Source of the DNA: Flavobacteriales bacterium
GTDB taxonomy: Bacteria; Bacteroidota; Bacteroidia; CAIKAF01
NCBI GenBank assembly: GCA_026418175.1
Contig: JAOABX010000010.1
Location: forward strand, 39,101-103,100
Reading direction: 5' to 3'
DNA: 64,000 bases
In this document: positions 15,966 to 23,509 of the stretch, in pieces
How positions within the stretch are numbered: position 1 is the stretch's first letter
How the letters are laid out: the number at the start of each line of letters is the position of its first letter
Translations under genes and position numbers: made by a program
Notes under the pieces: generated by a model
Database searches by the model: none
What the model was told of the DNA's origin: nothing
The model's input: the letters and a program-made list of their open reading frames with translations, nothing else

Positions 15966-17033
15966 ATGCAATCAGCAAGTTATAAAAAGGATAAAAAAGT
16001 AGATTCGGGAGAAGTTTTAGTTACACGCTTCAAACAATTGAAAGCAGATATCGAGTCTTTCAAATTAAAGCCGGTGTATGTTTTGATGGGAGCTGAGGGT
16101 TATTTTTTGGACCTAATTTCGGATATGTTTGAAAGATTGATTCCTGATGATGGATTTAAGGAGTTTAATTTTAATGTTTTGTATGGTAAAGATGCAACTG
16201 CTGAAGATGTAATCTCAATTGCTAGGAGTTATCCGATGATGGCTGATCGAAGGGTCTTAATTTTAAAAGAAGCTCAGCAGTTTAAAGATTGGGAAAAACT
16301 TGCAACGTACATTCAAAAACCGGTTGATACAACCGTATTGGTATTAGTACATAGAAACGGAGCCATTGACGGAAAGAAAAAATGGGCAAAAGATATTTTA
16401 AATGGTCCCAGAGTAGAAGTGTTTGAATCGGTGAGGTTGAATGAAAATCGGATTGTTGAATGGATAATTACGCATTTTAAACGTCATCGAATAAAAGTTG
16501 ATTCAAAAGCTGCATACGTTTTATATGAATTGATTGGGTCAGATATGTCACGGCTTTATAATGAAATTGAAAAAATGGTGATTTCATTACCGCCCAATAG
16601 CGAAGTTCGTGTGGAAGAAATTACGGGAAGTGTTGGTATGAGCAAGGAGTATTCACCCTTTGATTTACAATCTGCATTGATTAATCGAAACAAAGATCGA
16701 GCTTATCGAATAATGCATTTTTTTTCTAAACCGCCTGCGGTAGAACAGTTGCCCGTAATCATTGCTACTTTATATTCATTCTTTTGTAAGATTGCAATGT
16801 TTCATCGGCTTGCCAGTTCCGGTAAAATTCGTTCAAAAAATGACGCGTTTAAATTTTTCCGAGTTTATGATATGGAAGAATTTATCCGCGCTACCAAGGT
16901 GTACGATTTCTATAAATGTAAGCAAGTAATTCATTTGCTACATATTACTGATTTGAAATATAAAGGTGTGGACAGTGGAACAGCAGATAAGGCCGCTTTA
17001 TTAAAAGAATTGATATATCATATATTGCATTAA
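15966..17033 (+). CDS. holA: DNA polymerase III subunit delta
   Basis: The 355-residue product has the AAA+-like delta fold. The N-terminal domain contains KPVYVLMGAEGYFLD, corresponding to the degenerate P-loop region, and FNFNVLYGKD; this is followed by ARSYPMMADRRVLILKEAQ, a hallmark of HolA. A middle domain contains VYELIGSDMSRLYNEIEKM-like sequence, and a C-terminal helical collar ends the protein. Delta opens the beta clamp within the clamp loader. The family length of about 340 residues agrees. It is followed 11 nt later by the EVE-domain gene, which is probably co-transcribed. Confidence 0.9.
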   Translation: MQSASYKKDKKVDSGEVLVTRFKQLKADIESFKLKPVYVLMGAEGYFLDLISDMFERLIPDDGFKEFNFNVLYGKDATAEDVISIARSYPMMADRRVLILKEAQQFKDWEKLATYIQKPVDTTVLVLVHRNGAIDGKKKWAKDILNGPRVEVFESVRLNENRIVEWIITHFKRHRIKVDSKAAYVLYELIGSDMSRLYNEIEKMVISLPPNSEVRVEEITGSVGMSKEYSPFDLQSALINRNKDRAYRIMHFFSKPPAVEQLPVIIATLYSFFCKIAMFHRLASSGKIRSKNDAFKFFRVYDMEEFIRATKVYDFYKCKQVIHLLHITDLKYKGVDSGTADKAALLKELIYHILH

Positions 17034-17044
17034 CAAAATTTTTT

Positions 17045-17464
17045 ATGAACTACTGGTTAATCAAATCAGAGCCTTTTAAATATTCATGGCAGCAATTACT
17101 AAAAGATAAAAAAACATGCTGGGATGGTGTTAGAAATTATGCAGCAAGAAATAATTTAAAAGCCATGAAAAATGGCGACTTGTTACTTTTTTATCATAGT
17201 AATGAAGGGTTAGAAATTGTGGGTATAGCTAAGGTAGTTAAAGAGTACTATCAGGATCCTACCACCGATGACCCAGCCTGGGTGGCAGTAGATGTGGCTC
17301 CGGTAGTAAATCTTAATAAACCACTTGGGTTAAAAGAAATAAAGCAAGACAGCATACTTAAAAACATGGAATTTGTGAGGTTAGGTCGTTTATCAGTAAG
17401 TCGTGTTAATTCACAAGAATTTCAACGGGTGTTAGATATTACCCAAACTACCATTCCCGAATAA
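17045..17464 (+). CDS. EVE domain protein
   Basis: The 139-residue product is a stand-alone EVE domain (PUA-like fold). It opens with MNYWLIKSEPFKYSW and contains CWDGVRNYAARNNLKAMK, then GDLLLFYHSN and GIAKVVKEYYQDPT, the order of motifs seen in the THYN1/YcnE-like EVE family. EVE domains read modified bases (5-methylcytosine and related) in DNA or modified RNA; the exact ligand here is unknown. It follows holA by 11 nt in the same direction and has no promoter of its own, so a shared transcript is likely. The next gene has its own -7 box. Confidence 0.9.
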   Translation: MNYWLIKSEPFKYSWQQLLKDKKTCWDGVRNYAARNNLKAMKNGDLLLFYHSNEGLEIVGIAKVVKEYYQDPTTDDPAWVAVDVAPVVNLNKPLGLKEIKQDSILKNMEFVRLGRLSVSRVNSQEFQRVLDITQTTIPE

Positions 17465-17474
17465 GCTAATTTCT

Positions 17475-17482
17475 TATTTTTG
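17475..17482 (+). promoter_or_regulatory. -7 promoter box for the fatty-acid hydroxylase gene
   Basis: TATTTTTG matches the consensus and lies 19 nt upstream of the ATG at 17502. Confidence 0.55.
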
Positions 17483-17501
17483 TTTAAAAAAATGAAAGGC
17501 T

Positions 17502-18119
17502 ATGCAATCTGTAACGCAGGAAACTAAAGTAGATGTAAATCGAATCCGAAAAATGCTAGGAATATTGGTGTGGACATCACCAGCTATTATTATTCCGTTG
17601 GATTTAAGCATAATAGCCGGATTAATATGGGTTGGAGTTAGCAATGGGTGGGTTAATTTTGCTTCATTTTGGTGGTTAATTCCTGCAGGAATTTTTAGCT
17701 GGACGTTGGTAGAATATTTAATGCATCGTTTTGCTTTTCATTTTGAAGCCCAAAATGAAACCGGAAAAAAATTAATTTACATGTTGCACATCATTCATCA
17801 CGATCATCCAACTGACAGTGATAAATTATACCAACCCCCATTGGTTAATGTTGTGATTATTACCTTGTTGTTTGGCTTCTTTTATTTATTGATAGGGAAT
17901 TGGGTGTATTTGTTTTTACCCGGCATTATCTTTGGGTATCTAGCTTACAGTACCATCCATTACGTAATTCATAAATTTAAACCACCATTTGCATTTTTAA
18001 AACCTTTGTGGAGGCATCATAACCTGCATCATTACCGTTTTCAAGATAAAGCATTTGGTGTATCATCTCCATTTTGGGATTATATTTTTGGCACCATGCC
18101 ACCTAAAGAATTAAAGTAA
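17502..18119 (+). CDS. Membrane fatty-acid hydroxylase family protein (FA2H-like)
   Basis: The 205-residue integral membrane protein has at least four hydrophobic helices and the histidine clusters of the fatty-acid hydroxylase superfamily: HRFAFH (residues 75-80), HHDHP (99-103), HYVIH (153-157) and HHNLHHY (172-178). These bind a di-metal centre that activates oxygen. The closing LWRHHNLHHYRF...FGVSSPFWDYIFGT is typical of fatty-acid 2-hydroxylases, which make 2-hydroxy acyl chains for sphingolipids. Bacteroidota commonly make sphingolipids, and a ceramidase gene is present at 60608, so a role in hydroxylated ceramide synthesis is plausible but inferred. It is convergent with the reductase at 18129-18800. 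Confidence 0.85.
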   Translation: MQSVTQETKVDVNRIRKMLGILVWTSPAIIIPLDLSIIAGLIWVGVSNGWVNFASFWWLIPAGIFSWTLVEYLMHRFAFHFEAQNETGKKLIYMLHIIHHDHPTDSDKLYQPPLVNVVIITLLFGFFYLLIGNWVYLFLPGIIFGYLAYSTIHYVIHKFKPPFAFLKPLWRHHNLHHYRFQDKAFGVSSPFWDYIFGTMPPKELK

Positions 18120-18128
18120 ATTACTATT

Positions 18129-18800
18129 TTACCATTCAGCTACAAGAGAGTTGGCATTGGCTCCTAAATCTAAAAGTAATGTGCTTATCTGTTTAACAAA
18201 ATTCTCTGGGCCGCAAACATAAAAGTGCTGGCTAAAATCTACCACATGTTCTATGAGATAATTACGGTCTATTCGTTTACTTAAAAAACCAATCACCTGC
18301 TCACGGGTAATTAGATTGAAATAATCATTATTCAGCATTTTTTTTAATTCATCGTGCAAAATAATTTCATCGGCTGTTCGAGTAGAGTAAATCAACCGGC
18401 AATTTTTAATGTCACCCTTTTGAAATAAATCACGGAAAATAGCTACAAATGGAGTGATTCCTGATCCTCCTGCAATAAATACACCCGGCCCTTTGTATTC
18501 AATGGCTCCGAATGGATTATTCAAAATAAGTTCAGCACCAGCCTGAAGTTTTCCCAGCATTGCAGTTACTCCTTTACGTTCCGGATAGATTTTGATAAGA
18601 AATTCCAAATAATCCCATCGGTTTAATCCGGTAAATGTAAATGGCCTGAACTGATCTTTCCACTCTGGCAAATTTATTGCAATTTCAGTGGCCTGGCCTG
18701 GAATAAAGGTATATCCCGGAGGTTTTTCAACTGCAAATCTTTTTACATGATGATTGATAAATTGAGTTTCAAGTATTTTAGCAATAAAAGCACTCATCAT
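18129..18800 (-). CDS. Ferredoxin/flavodoxin-NADP reductase-like flavoprotein
   Basis: The 223-residue product has a single FNR-type module. The FAD-binding barrel ends with FRPFTFTG (the RxYS/T-like site), and the NAD(P)-binding domain carries GGSGITPFVAIFRDL, YSTRTADEII and the closing YVCGPENFVK. No ferredoxin domain or other partner is fused, so it must pass electrons to a separate protein. It starts 4 nt after the stop of the zinc-ribbon membrane protein gene and belongs to that minus-strand operon. The convergent neighbour is a fatty-acid hydroxylase, an electron-consuming enzyme, which suggests but does not show a functional link. Confidence 0.85.
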   Translation of the reverse strand: MMSAFIAKILETQFINHHVKRFAVEKPPGYTFIPGQATEIAINLPEWKDQFRPFTFTGLNRWDYLEFLIKIYPERKGVTAMLGKLQAGAELILNNPFGAIEYKGPGVFIAGGSGITPFVAIFRDLFQKGDIKNCRLIYSTRTADEIILHDELKKMLNNDYFNLITREQVIGFLSKRIDRNYLIEHVVDFSQHFYVCGPENFVKQISTLLLDLGANANSLVAEW

Positions 18801-18804
18801 TCAT

Positions 18805-19941
18805 TTATTTTTGTGTGGCAAGATAAATTATTAAAGCAACTAAGGCCAATATAATAAAGACTAAAAACGCAATCTTCCATCCACTGTATGGGCGCTCACC
18901 TTGCACCTCGCCTGTACGGCCGTTTACTAAAAACTGATAAATTTTTCCTTTGTAACGGAATGCACTGAGGTAAATGGGAAGCAATATATGTTTAAATGTA
19001 ATATTGTTGTGTTGAGTATTAAGAGTGATAATTCGTTGCTCATCACCACCAATTTTTTGTTTTATCAGGAGGCGTAATTGGGCTTCCATTTTAGCCTTTG
19101 CATTTTCAAAACCATGCTTCAATTCAATCTGGTATTTTTCAGTGATAAAACCACCTAAATAGCTTTCATTAAAAGCAGTAAGATTATTTAAGTCCCATGG
19201 TTCTAAATTTTCAGCATATTTCCAAGGCAATGATTTTGAAGCAATTACCAAAACATCATCAAATGCATGATTTAGATTGCCACTTACGGTGTACCACCTT
19301 GTTCTTCTTTCTCGCCGTGTTTTTGACACGGTTTTTCCATTTTCAGTGGTAGTGTAAGGTACATCTACATAATAATATTCGCCACGTTGTCCAATGTATG
19401 TACTGCTTGTATTTGAATCAAACGTCCAATATGGTATATATAAACCATTGAAGCGGTCGGTATCCAAAGTGGCTTTTTTTAGGTCATTAGGCGCTAACCA
19501 TAAACTTTTTACCCATGCTTTGAATTTATTTTTTGCTTCTTCTTTATTGATTTTAAACGGCAAAATAGCCTTTGGTTGAATTACTGATTCGCTGTGGGCA
19601 TCCTTTATCACCAAAGGTGTTAAACAATATGGACAATGATGCGATTGGATATGTGGATCAATTGTAGTATTGGCACCACAGTTTTTACAACTTACAACAC
19701 TGATAGACATTTTTAGTGATGTAGCCTCTTCTTTATTGATATATTCATAAAAGTCATTTTCATTTACAGGCTCTCCAATATCCGGAATTTCATTTTCTGC
19801 TCCACAATAATCACAATGCAGGTGTTTGGTACCTGGTTTGTATTTTAAGTCAGCTCCACAGGAAACACAAGCAAAAGAATTTACAATTTCCTTGTTGGGA
19901 CCTGAAAATTCCAGTTCTGTTTTAGATTTATTTTCTTCCAT
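18805..19941 (-). CDS. Double zinc-ribbon protein with C-terminal membrane anchor
   Basis: The 378-residue product has two N-terminal zinc ribbons, Cys25-x2-Cys28...Cys43-x2-Cys46 and Cys85-x2-Cys88...Cys103-x2-Cys106. A soluble middle domain follows with IPYWTFDSNTSSTYIGQRG, FDDVLVIASKSL and PWDLNNLTAFNESYLGGF, and near the C-terminus is one membrane helix (AFLVFIILALVALIIYL). Database entries for similar proteins often carry misleading names such as primosomal protein N' because of the ribbon; nothing here resembles a helicase. The gene follows the SPFH/GYF_2 gene, separated by a terminator-like hairpin, and this pairing suggests a membrane-associated complex with it. Function unknown. Confidence 0.7.
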   Translation of the reverse strand: MEENKSKTELEFSGPNKEIVNSFACVSCGADLKYKPGTKHLHCDYCGAENEIPDIGEPVNENDFYEYINKEEATSLKMSISVVSCKNCGANTTIDPHIQSHHCPYCLTPLVIKDAHSESVIQPKAILPFKINKEEAKNKFKAWVKSLWLAPNDLKKATLDTDRFNGLYIPYWTFDSNTSSTYIGQRGEYYYVDVPYTTTENGKTVSKTRRERRTRWYTVSGNLNHAFDDVLVIASKSLPWKYAENLEPWDLNNLTAFNESYLGGFITEKYQIELKHGFENAKAKMEAQLRLLIKQKIGGDEQRIITLNTQHNNITFKHILLPIYLSAFRYKGKIYQFLVNGRTGEVQGERPYSGWKIAFLVFIILALVALIIYLATQK

Positions 19942-19961
19942 TATTGCTAGATTAAAAAAGG

Positions 19962-19986
19962 AAGGGTGAATCTTTTATTCACCCTT
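19962..19986 (-). terminator. Terminator-like hairpin between the SPFH and zinc-ribbon genes
   Basis: AAGGGTGAAT (19962-19971) and ATTCACCCTT (19977-19986) form a perfect 10-bp stem with a 5-nt loop, followed on the minus strand by a T-rich tract at 19955-19960. It lies between the SPFH stop and the zinc-ribbon start, so it probably attenuates expression of the downstream genes rather than ending the operon absolutely. Confidence 0.75.
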
Positions 19987-19999
19987 TTCATTGATTTCA

Positions 20000-21094
20000 T
20001 TATGGTATGGGTGGAGGTGGGGGAGGTGGCACTTGAGAAAATACTGCACTCAGCTCAGCCACGCTTGATGCGGCAGCCCAATTAGGCATGCCGGCTTTCC
20101 AAACCAACGAGTCAGGATTAAATTTACCTTGCAAGGCCATTTGAGTAAGTTGTTCAATGGTATAAGGCCCAGTTTGCTGACCATTAACAGCTACAAAGAA
20201 TTGAATAATAGGTGGAGGAGTGCCGGCATTCATTTGATTTACCATGCCTCCCATCATTCCACTCATCATGTGCCCCATGCCCATGCCTACTCCCATACCA
20301 ACCCCTGCACCACCTAATCCTTCATTGCCGGCCGCTGTCTCAATTGATTTGGCCATTTTAAGCTGTGCCAATTTAGCAGCATCTACTTTTCCCAAACGGC
20401 TGTATTCAAATATTTCTTTTTTGAGCTCTTCGGGCATGGAAGCATTTTCGATATTGAAATCAGTGAGGGTAATTCCATATTCGCTAAATTTCTCATTGAG
20501 CTTTTCCTGGCTGAGTTTACTCAATTCATCGATATTGTTTACAAAATAATCAATAGGAATTCCACTTTTGCCAAAGCTTTGAGAAAATGTGCTAACAATG
20601 AGTGAACGTAATTGGCCATTTATTTCCTCGGTAGTAAAACGTTGATCTGTTCCAGCAATTTCACGGAGGAATTTAGCCGCATCTGTAACCCGAAAACCAT
20701 AATTACCAAAGGCACGAATTTCAATCATTCCAAACCTTTCATCAGGAACAGTAAATGGATTCTTAGTTCCCCATTTTTGATCAGTAAATCGTTTAGTGCT
20801 TACAAAAAATACATCTACCTTGAATGGGCTGTTAAATCCATACTTCCACCCTTTTAAAGTAGAAAGGATGGGCATGTTTTCGGTTGTAAGGGTGTACATG
20901 CCGGGCTGATAAACATCAGCAATTTGCCCTTCATTCACAAATACAGCTACCTGCGAATCACGAACCGTTAATTTAGCGCCATTCTTAATTTCATTTTGAT
21001 AGCGTGGGAATTTATAAACTACCGTGTCATTGGTATCATCTACCCATTCGATAATGTCAATAAATTCATTTCGAAGTTTGTTCCACAAAGACAT
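20000..21094 (-). CDS. SPFH (band 7-like) protein with C-terminal GYF_2 domain
   Basis: The 364-residue product has an N-terminal SPFH domain of the YdjI type (VVYKFPRYQNEIKNGAKLTVRDSQVAVFVNEG region, then RFGMIEIRAFGNYGFRV). A helical segment follows with ELKKEIFEYSRLGKVDAAKL, then a Gly/Met-rich linker (about residues 250-290), and a GYF_2 domain FFVAVNGQQTGPYTIEQLTQMA...DSLVWKAGMPNW. A short Pro-rich tail (PPPPPPPIP) ends it. There is no transmembrane helix. SPFH proteins scaffold membranes, and GYF_2 domains bind proline-rich peptides. The gene heads an operon with the zinc-ribbon protein and a flavin reductase. The function is not established. Confidence 0.82.
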   Translation of the reverse strand: MSLWNKLRNEFIDIIEWVDDTNDTVVYKFPRYQNEIKNGAKLTVRDSQVAVFVNEGQIADVYQPGMYTLTTENMPILSTLKGWKYGFNSPFKVDVFFVSTKRFTDQKWGTKNPFTVPDERFGMIEIRAFGNYGFRVTDAAKFLREIAGTDQRFTTEEINGQLRSLIVSTFSQSFGKSGIPIDYFVNNIDELSKLSQEKLNEKFSEYGITLTDFNIENASMPEELKKEIFEYSRLGKVDAAKLAQLKMAKSIETAAGNEGLGGAGVGMGVGMGMGHMMSGMMGGMVNQMNAGTPPPIIQFFVAVNGQQTGPYTIEQLTQMALQGKFNPDSLVWKAGMPNWAAASSVAELSAVFSQVPPPPPPPIP

Positions 21095-21164
21095 AACTAA
21101 ATATTTTGGTTGTTTTAGAAATGATAAATCTAATCAGATTTTGCATTTATAAGCATATTATTTT

Positions 21165-21194
21165 AAAAAAAAAGCTGTCCAAGATGGGACAGCT
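21165..21194 (-). terminator. Terminator of the Cys-rich lipoprotein gene
   Basis: AGCTGTCC (21173-21180) pairs with GGACAGCT (21187-21194) around a 6-nt loop; the minus strand then reads a run of eight or more T. Confidence 0.85.
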
Positions 21195-21219
21195 ATCACT
21201 TTATAAATTCATTAAGGAA

Positions 21220-21453
21220 TTAATTGCAAGTAAATCCTGATGCTTCCAAAGCATCAATAATTTCCTGCTGAGTACCATTATAACTTGTATCAGCCACACA
21301 AGTTCCAGCATAACAATATTCCAAAGTTCCATCTCCACAAACACGATAAGAACCTGGAAGTTGAGAATAAGTACATTCTTTACAATTTTTACATGAGGTA
21401 AACATAGTAGCAACCCCAAACAAAATAACTGATGCAATGATTAATTTTTTCAT
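21220..21453 (-). CDS. Small cysteine-rich lipoprotein
   Basis: The 77-residue product has a lipoprotein signal peptide with lipobox FTSC (Cys20 is the lipidated residue) and then seven further cysteines in about 55 residues, in the pattern CKNCKECTY...CGDGTLEYCYAGTC...CN. The spacing suggests disulfide bonds in the periplasm or on the surface, though CxxC pairs could also hold metal. A TACATTTG -7 box lies upstream at 21480-21487 and a strong terminator follows, so it is its own transcription unit. I do not recognise the family; an overlapping open frame at 21201-21437 is a shadow. Confidence 0.7.
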   Translation of the reverse strand: MKKLIIASVILFGVATMFTSCKNCKECTYSQLPGSYRVCGDGTLEYCYAGTCVADTSYNGTQQEIIDALEASGFTCN

Positions 21454-21479
21454 TATTAATTGGTTTTTTATTAGTTAAA

Positions 21480-21487
21480 CAAATGTA
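21480..21487 (-). promoter_or_regulatory. -7 promoter box for the Cys-rich lipoprotein
   Basis: The minus strand reads TACATTTG, 26 nt upstream of the ATG at 21453. Confidence 0.55.
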
Positions 21488-21593
21488 ATCATATTTATTA
21501 AAACAACAACGAAAGAAACTATTTTTAATTCTATGATAAGTTAATTTGTTTGAGATATTTTTGTTGACGTTAAAAAGCTATGAAATAATAATT

Positions 21594-22178
21594 ATGAAAT
21601 ATAATCTTACAGAAATAATTTCCCTCATCAAAGATCGCCGAACCATTTATCCTGAGCAATATAAGTCACGCAAAGTTCACAAGGAACAAGTAGAATTGAT
21701 GTTAGATGCAGCTAACTGGGCACCTACACATGGTATGACAGAACCATGGCGGTTTAAGGTTTTTTCTGGGAACAAACTCCGTGAATTGATGCAAATAATG
21801 GCAGATATTTACCGGGATACAACACCTCCTGAACAATTTATGGATAGTAAGTATCATCGCTTTGCAGAAAGAGCGGAAAAAACCTCTTACGTTATTGCTG
21901 TTTGTATGAAACGACAGGAGTCTGAGCGTATTCCTGAAATTGAAGAAGTGATGGCTGTTGCCTGTGCGGTGCAAAATTTAATGCTAACGGCTACCGCATA
22001 TGGTATTGGTACATTTTGGTCCACTGGGGGAGGTGTTTATTCCAAACGATTACATGATTATTTAAATTTAGGTCATAAAGACAAGTGCCTGGGATTAATT
22101 TATATTGGTTATCCCCAAGGAGAGTGGCCAACAGGAAAAAGAGGAATAATTTACAATAAAGTGGAATGGTACGAATAA
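21594..22178 (+). CDS. Nitroreductase family flavoprotein
   Basis: The 194-residue product is an FMN-dependent nitroreductase-fold enzyme. The N-terminal KDRRTIYPEQYKSRKV contains the Arg-Arg/Ser type FMN phosphate contact, then ANWAPTHGMTEPWRFKV holds the conserved Pro/Trp-Arg-Phe segment, and AVQNLMLTATAYGIGTFWSTG and LGLIYIGYPQGEW complete the FMN site. Substrates of this branch are not predictable. The frame is open back to a TTG at 21546, but the TTG frame lacks support and the ATG at 21594 starts the conserved part. Its stop overlaps the ccmB start by 13 nt, so it is translationally linked to the cytochrome c maturation genes. Confidence 0.87.
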   Translation: MKYNLTEIISLIKDRRTIYPEQYKSRKVHKEQVELMLDAANWAPTHGMTEPWRFKVFSGNKLRELMQIMADIYRDTTPPEQFMDSKYHRFAERAEKTSYVIAVCMKRQESERIPEIEEVMAVACAVQNLMLTATAYGIGTFWSTGGGVYSKRLHDYLNLGHKDKCLGLIYIGYPQGEWPTGKRGIIYNKVEWYE

Positions 22179-22831
22179 TATCACAAATCAATACCTTGCT
22201 TTGGAAAGAATTTGTCCTTGAGTTCCGTAATAAAAATGCACTGAATGGTATAGTATTATATGTTTTTTCAACCGTTTTCATAGTTTATCAGTCTTTTCGC
22301 GTTGTACCAGAAGTGCCGGTATGGAATGCCTTATTATGGATAATTATTCTTTTTTCATCCGTAAATGCTGTAAATAAAACATTTCAAAACGACGGAATGG
22401 GAAGACAGTACTACCTGTATTTGTTGGCTGATCCGAAAGCTGTTATTCTTTCTAAAATTATATATAATATCGTTTTATTATCCTTTTTATCATTGATTTC
22501 TGCTGCTTGTTATGGATTGGTATTGGGTAATCCAATTCAACAGTATGGTAATTTTATCTTTGTAATATTTATGGGTAGTATAGGTTTATCTTCGTTACTT
22601 ACAATGATTTCAGCTATTTCATCCAAATCAGGAAATGCACTAGGAATGGTTGCTGTGTTAGGATTTCCGTTAATTATTCCTTTGATAATAACTATCATAA
22701 AAGCATCAAAAGGGGTGGCGGATGGATTACCTTTTAATACCTATGCAAAATATTTACTTACCATGGCGGGTTTGGATATTTTGGTAATTGCCCTATCAGT
22801 GATTTTATTTCCCTACCTTTGGCGTGATTAA
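22166..22831 (+). CDS. ccmB: Haem exporter permease CcmB
   Basis: The 221-residue membrane protein has six predicted helices and opens with the CcmB hallmark TLLWKEFVLEFRNKNALNG. It continues through FFSSVNAVNKTFQNDGMGRQYYLYLLADP and ends in a long hydrophobic region with SAISSKSGNALGMVAVLGFPLIIPL. In System I cytochrome c maturation it is the permease of the CcmABCD complex that handles haem on the periplasmic side. The ATPase gene ccmA is not in the window. The start overlaps the nitroreductase stop by 13 nt, and ccmC follows after a short gap. A promoter was not found inside the nitroreductase. Confidence 0.9.
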   Translation: MVRIISQINTLLWKEFVLEFRNKNALNGIVLYVFSTVFIVYQSFRVVPEVPVWNALLWIIILFSSVNAVNKTFQNDGMGRQYYLYLLADPKAVILSKIIYNIVLLSFLSLISAACYGLVLGNPIQQYGNFIFVIFMGSIGLSSLLTMISAISSKSGNALGMVAVLGFPLIIPLIITIIKASKGVADGLPFNTYAKYLLTMAGLDILVIALSVILFPYLWRD

Positions 22832-22844
22832 TTTGTAGTTGAAC

Positions 22845-23507
22845 ATGAAAAAAAACTGGTGGAAATTACTTCCTGTATTATTGATGGTATATGCAATTCC
22901 CATGAGCTTTGCAGGCGAAGTATCAGTTCAAACCATCTTGCATGAAACTATTCGCAATTTGTATTTTCATGTTACTATGTGGTTCAGTATGTTCATCCTT
23001 TTTATTGTATCCATGGTAAATGCTATTATGTTTCTTCATACGGGTAATTTGATATTCGATGTCCGATCTGAAATGTATATTCGAACCAGCTTACTGTTTG
23101 GATTTATTGGAATTTTTACAGGGATGATATGGGCTAACTTTACTTGGGGTGCTCCTTGGGTAAACGATCCACAACTTAATGGAGCTGCAATTACCATATT
23201 AAGTTACTTAGCATACCTGATATTAAGAAGTTCATTGAATGATGTGCAAAAAAAGGCTCGTTTGGCTGCGGTGTACAATATATTTGCATTTACACTGATG
23301 TTTGTTTTGATTGGTATCATGCCTCGTATTAATGATTCATTGCATCCCGGTAAAGGTGGTAATCCGGGATTTGGAAGTTATGATTTGGCACCTGCAATGC
23401 GTCCGGTTTTTTATATATCTATATTGGCGTGGACTTTGGTAGGTGTTTGGATAGCCCAGATTCAAATAAAAATTAAATCCATCAGTCAAAAAATTAAGTC
23501 TGCATAG
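22845..23507 (+). CDS. ccmC: Haem-handling protein CcmC
   Basis: The 220-residue product has six membrane helices and the Trp-rich haem loop of the family, here WGAPWVNDPQLNG (residues 101-113), where most members carry WGxxWxWDxRL; the second Trp-Asp is replaced by Asn-Asp. His42 in YFHVTMW, and a second conserved region WTLVGVW near the end, fit the haem ligand pattern. It presents haem to CcmE. A TTG lies in frame at 22839, but ATG at 22845 is preferred. It sits between ccmB and the ccmD fusion, 13 nt after ccmB, and no ccmE was found nearby. Confidence 0.9.
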   Translation: MKKNWWKLLPVLLMVYAIPMSFAGEVSVQTILHETIRNLYFHVTMWFSMFILFIVSMVNAIMFLHTGNLIFDVRSEMYIRTSLLFGFIGIFTGMIWANFTWGAPWVNDPQLNGAAITILSYLAYLILRSSLNDVQKKARLAAVYNIFAFTLMFVLIGIMPRINDSLHPGKGGNPGFGSYDLAPAMRPVFYISILAWTLVGVWIAQIQIKIKSISQKIKSA

Positions 23508-23509
23508 AT

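Noticed and set aside
21201..21437. Second open frame over the small lipoprotein
   Set aside because: It is shifted relative to the frame with signal peptide, lipobox and regular cysteines, and lacks such features.
21580..21588. A three-codon mini reading frame just before the nitroreductase start
   Set aside because: A start followed by one codon and a stop occurs easily by chance in A/T-rich leader sequence.
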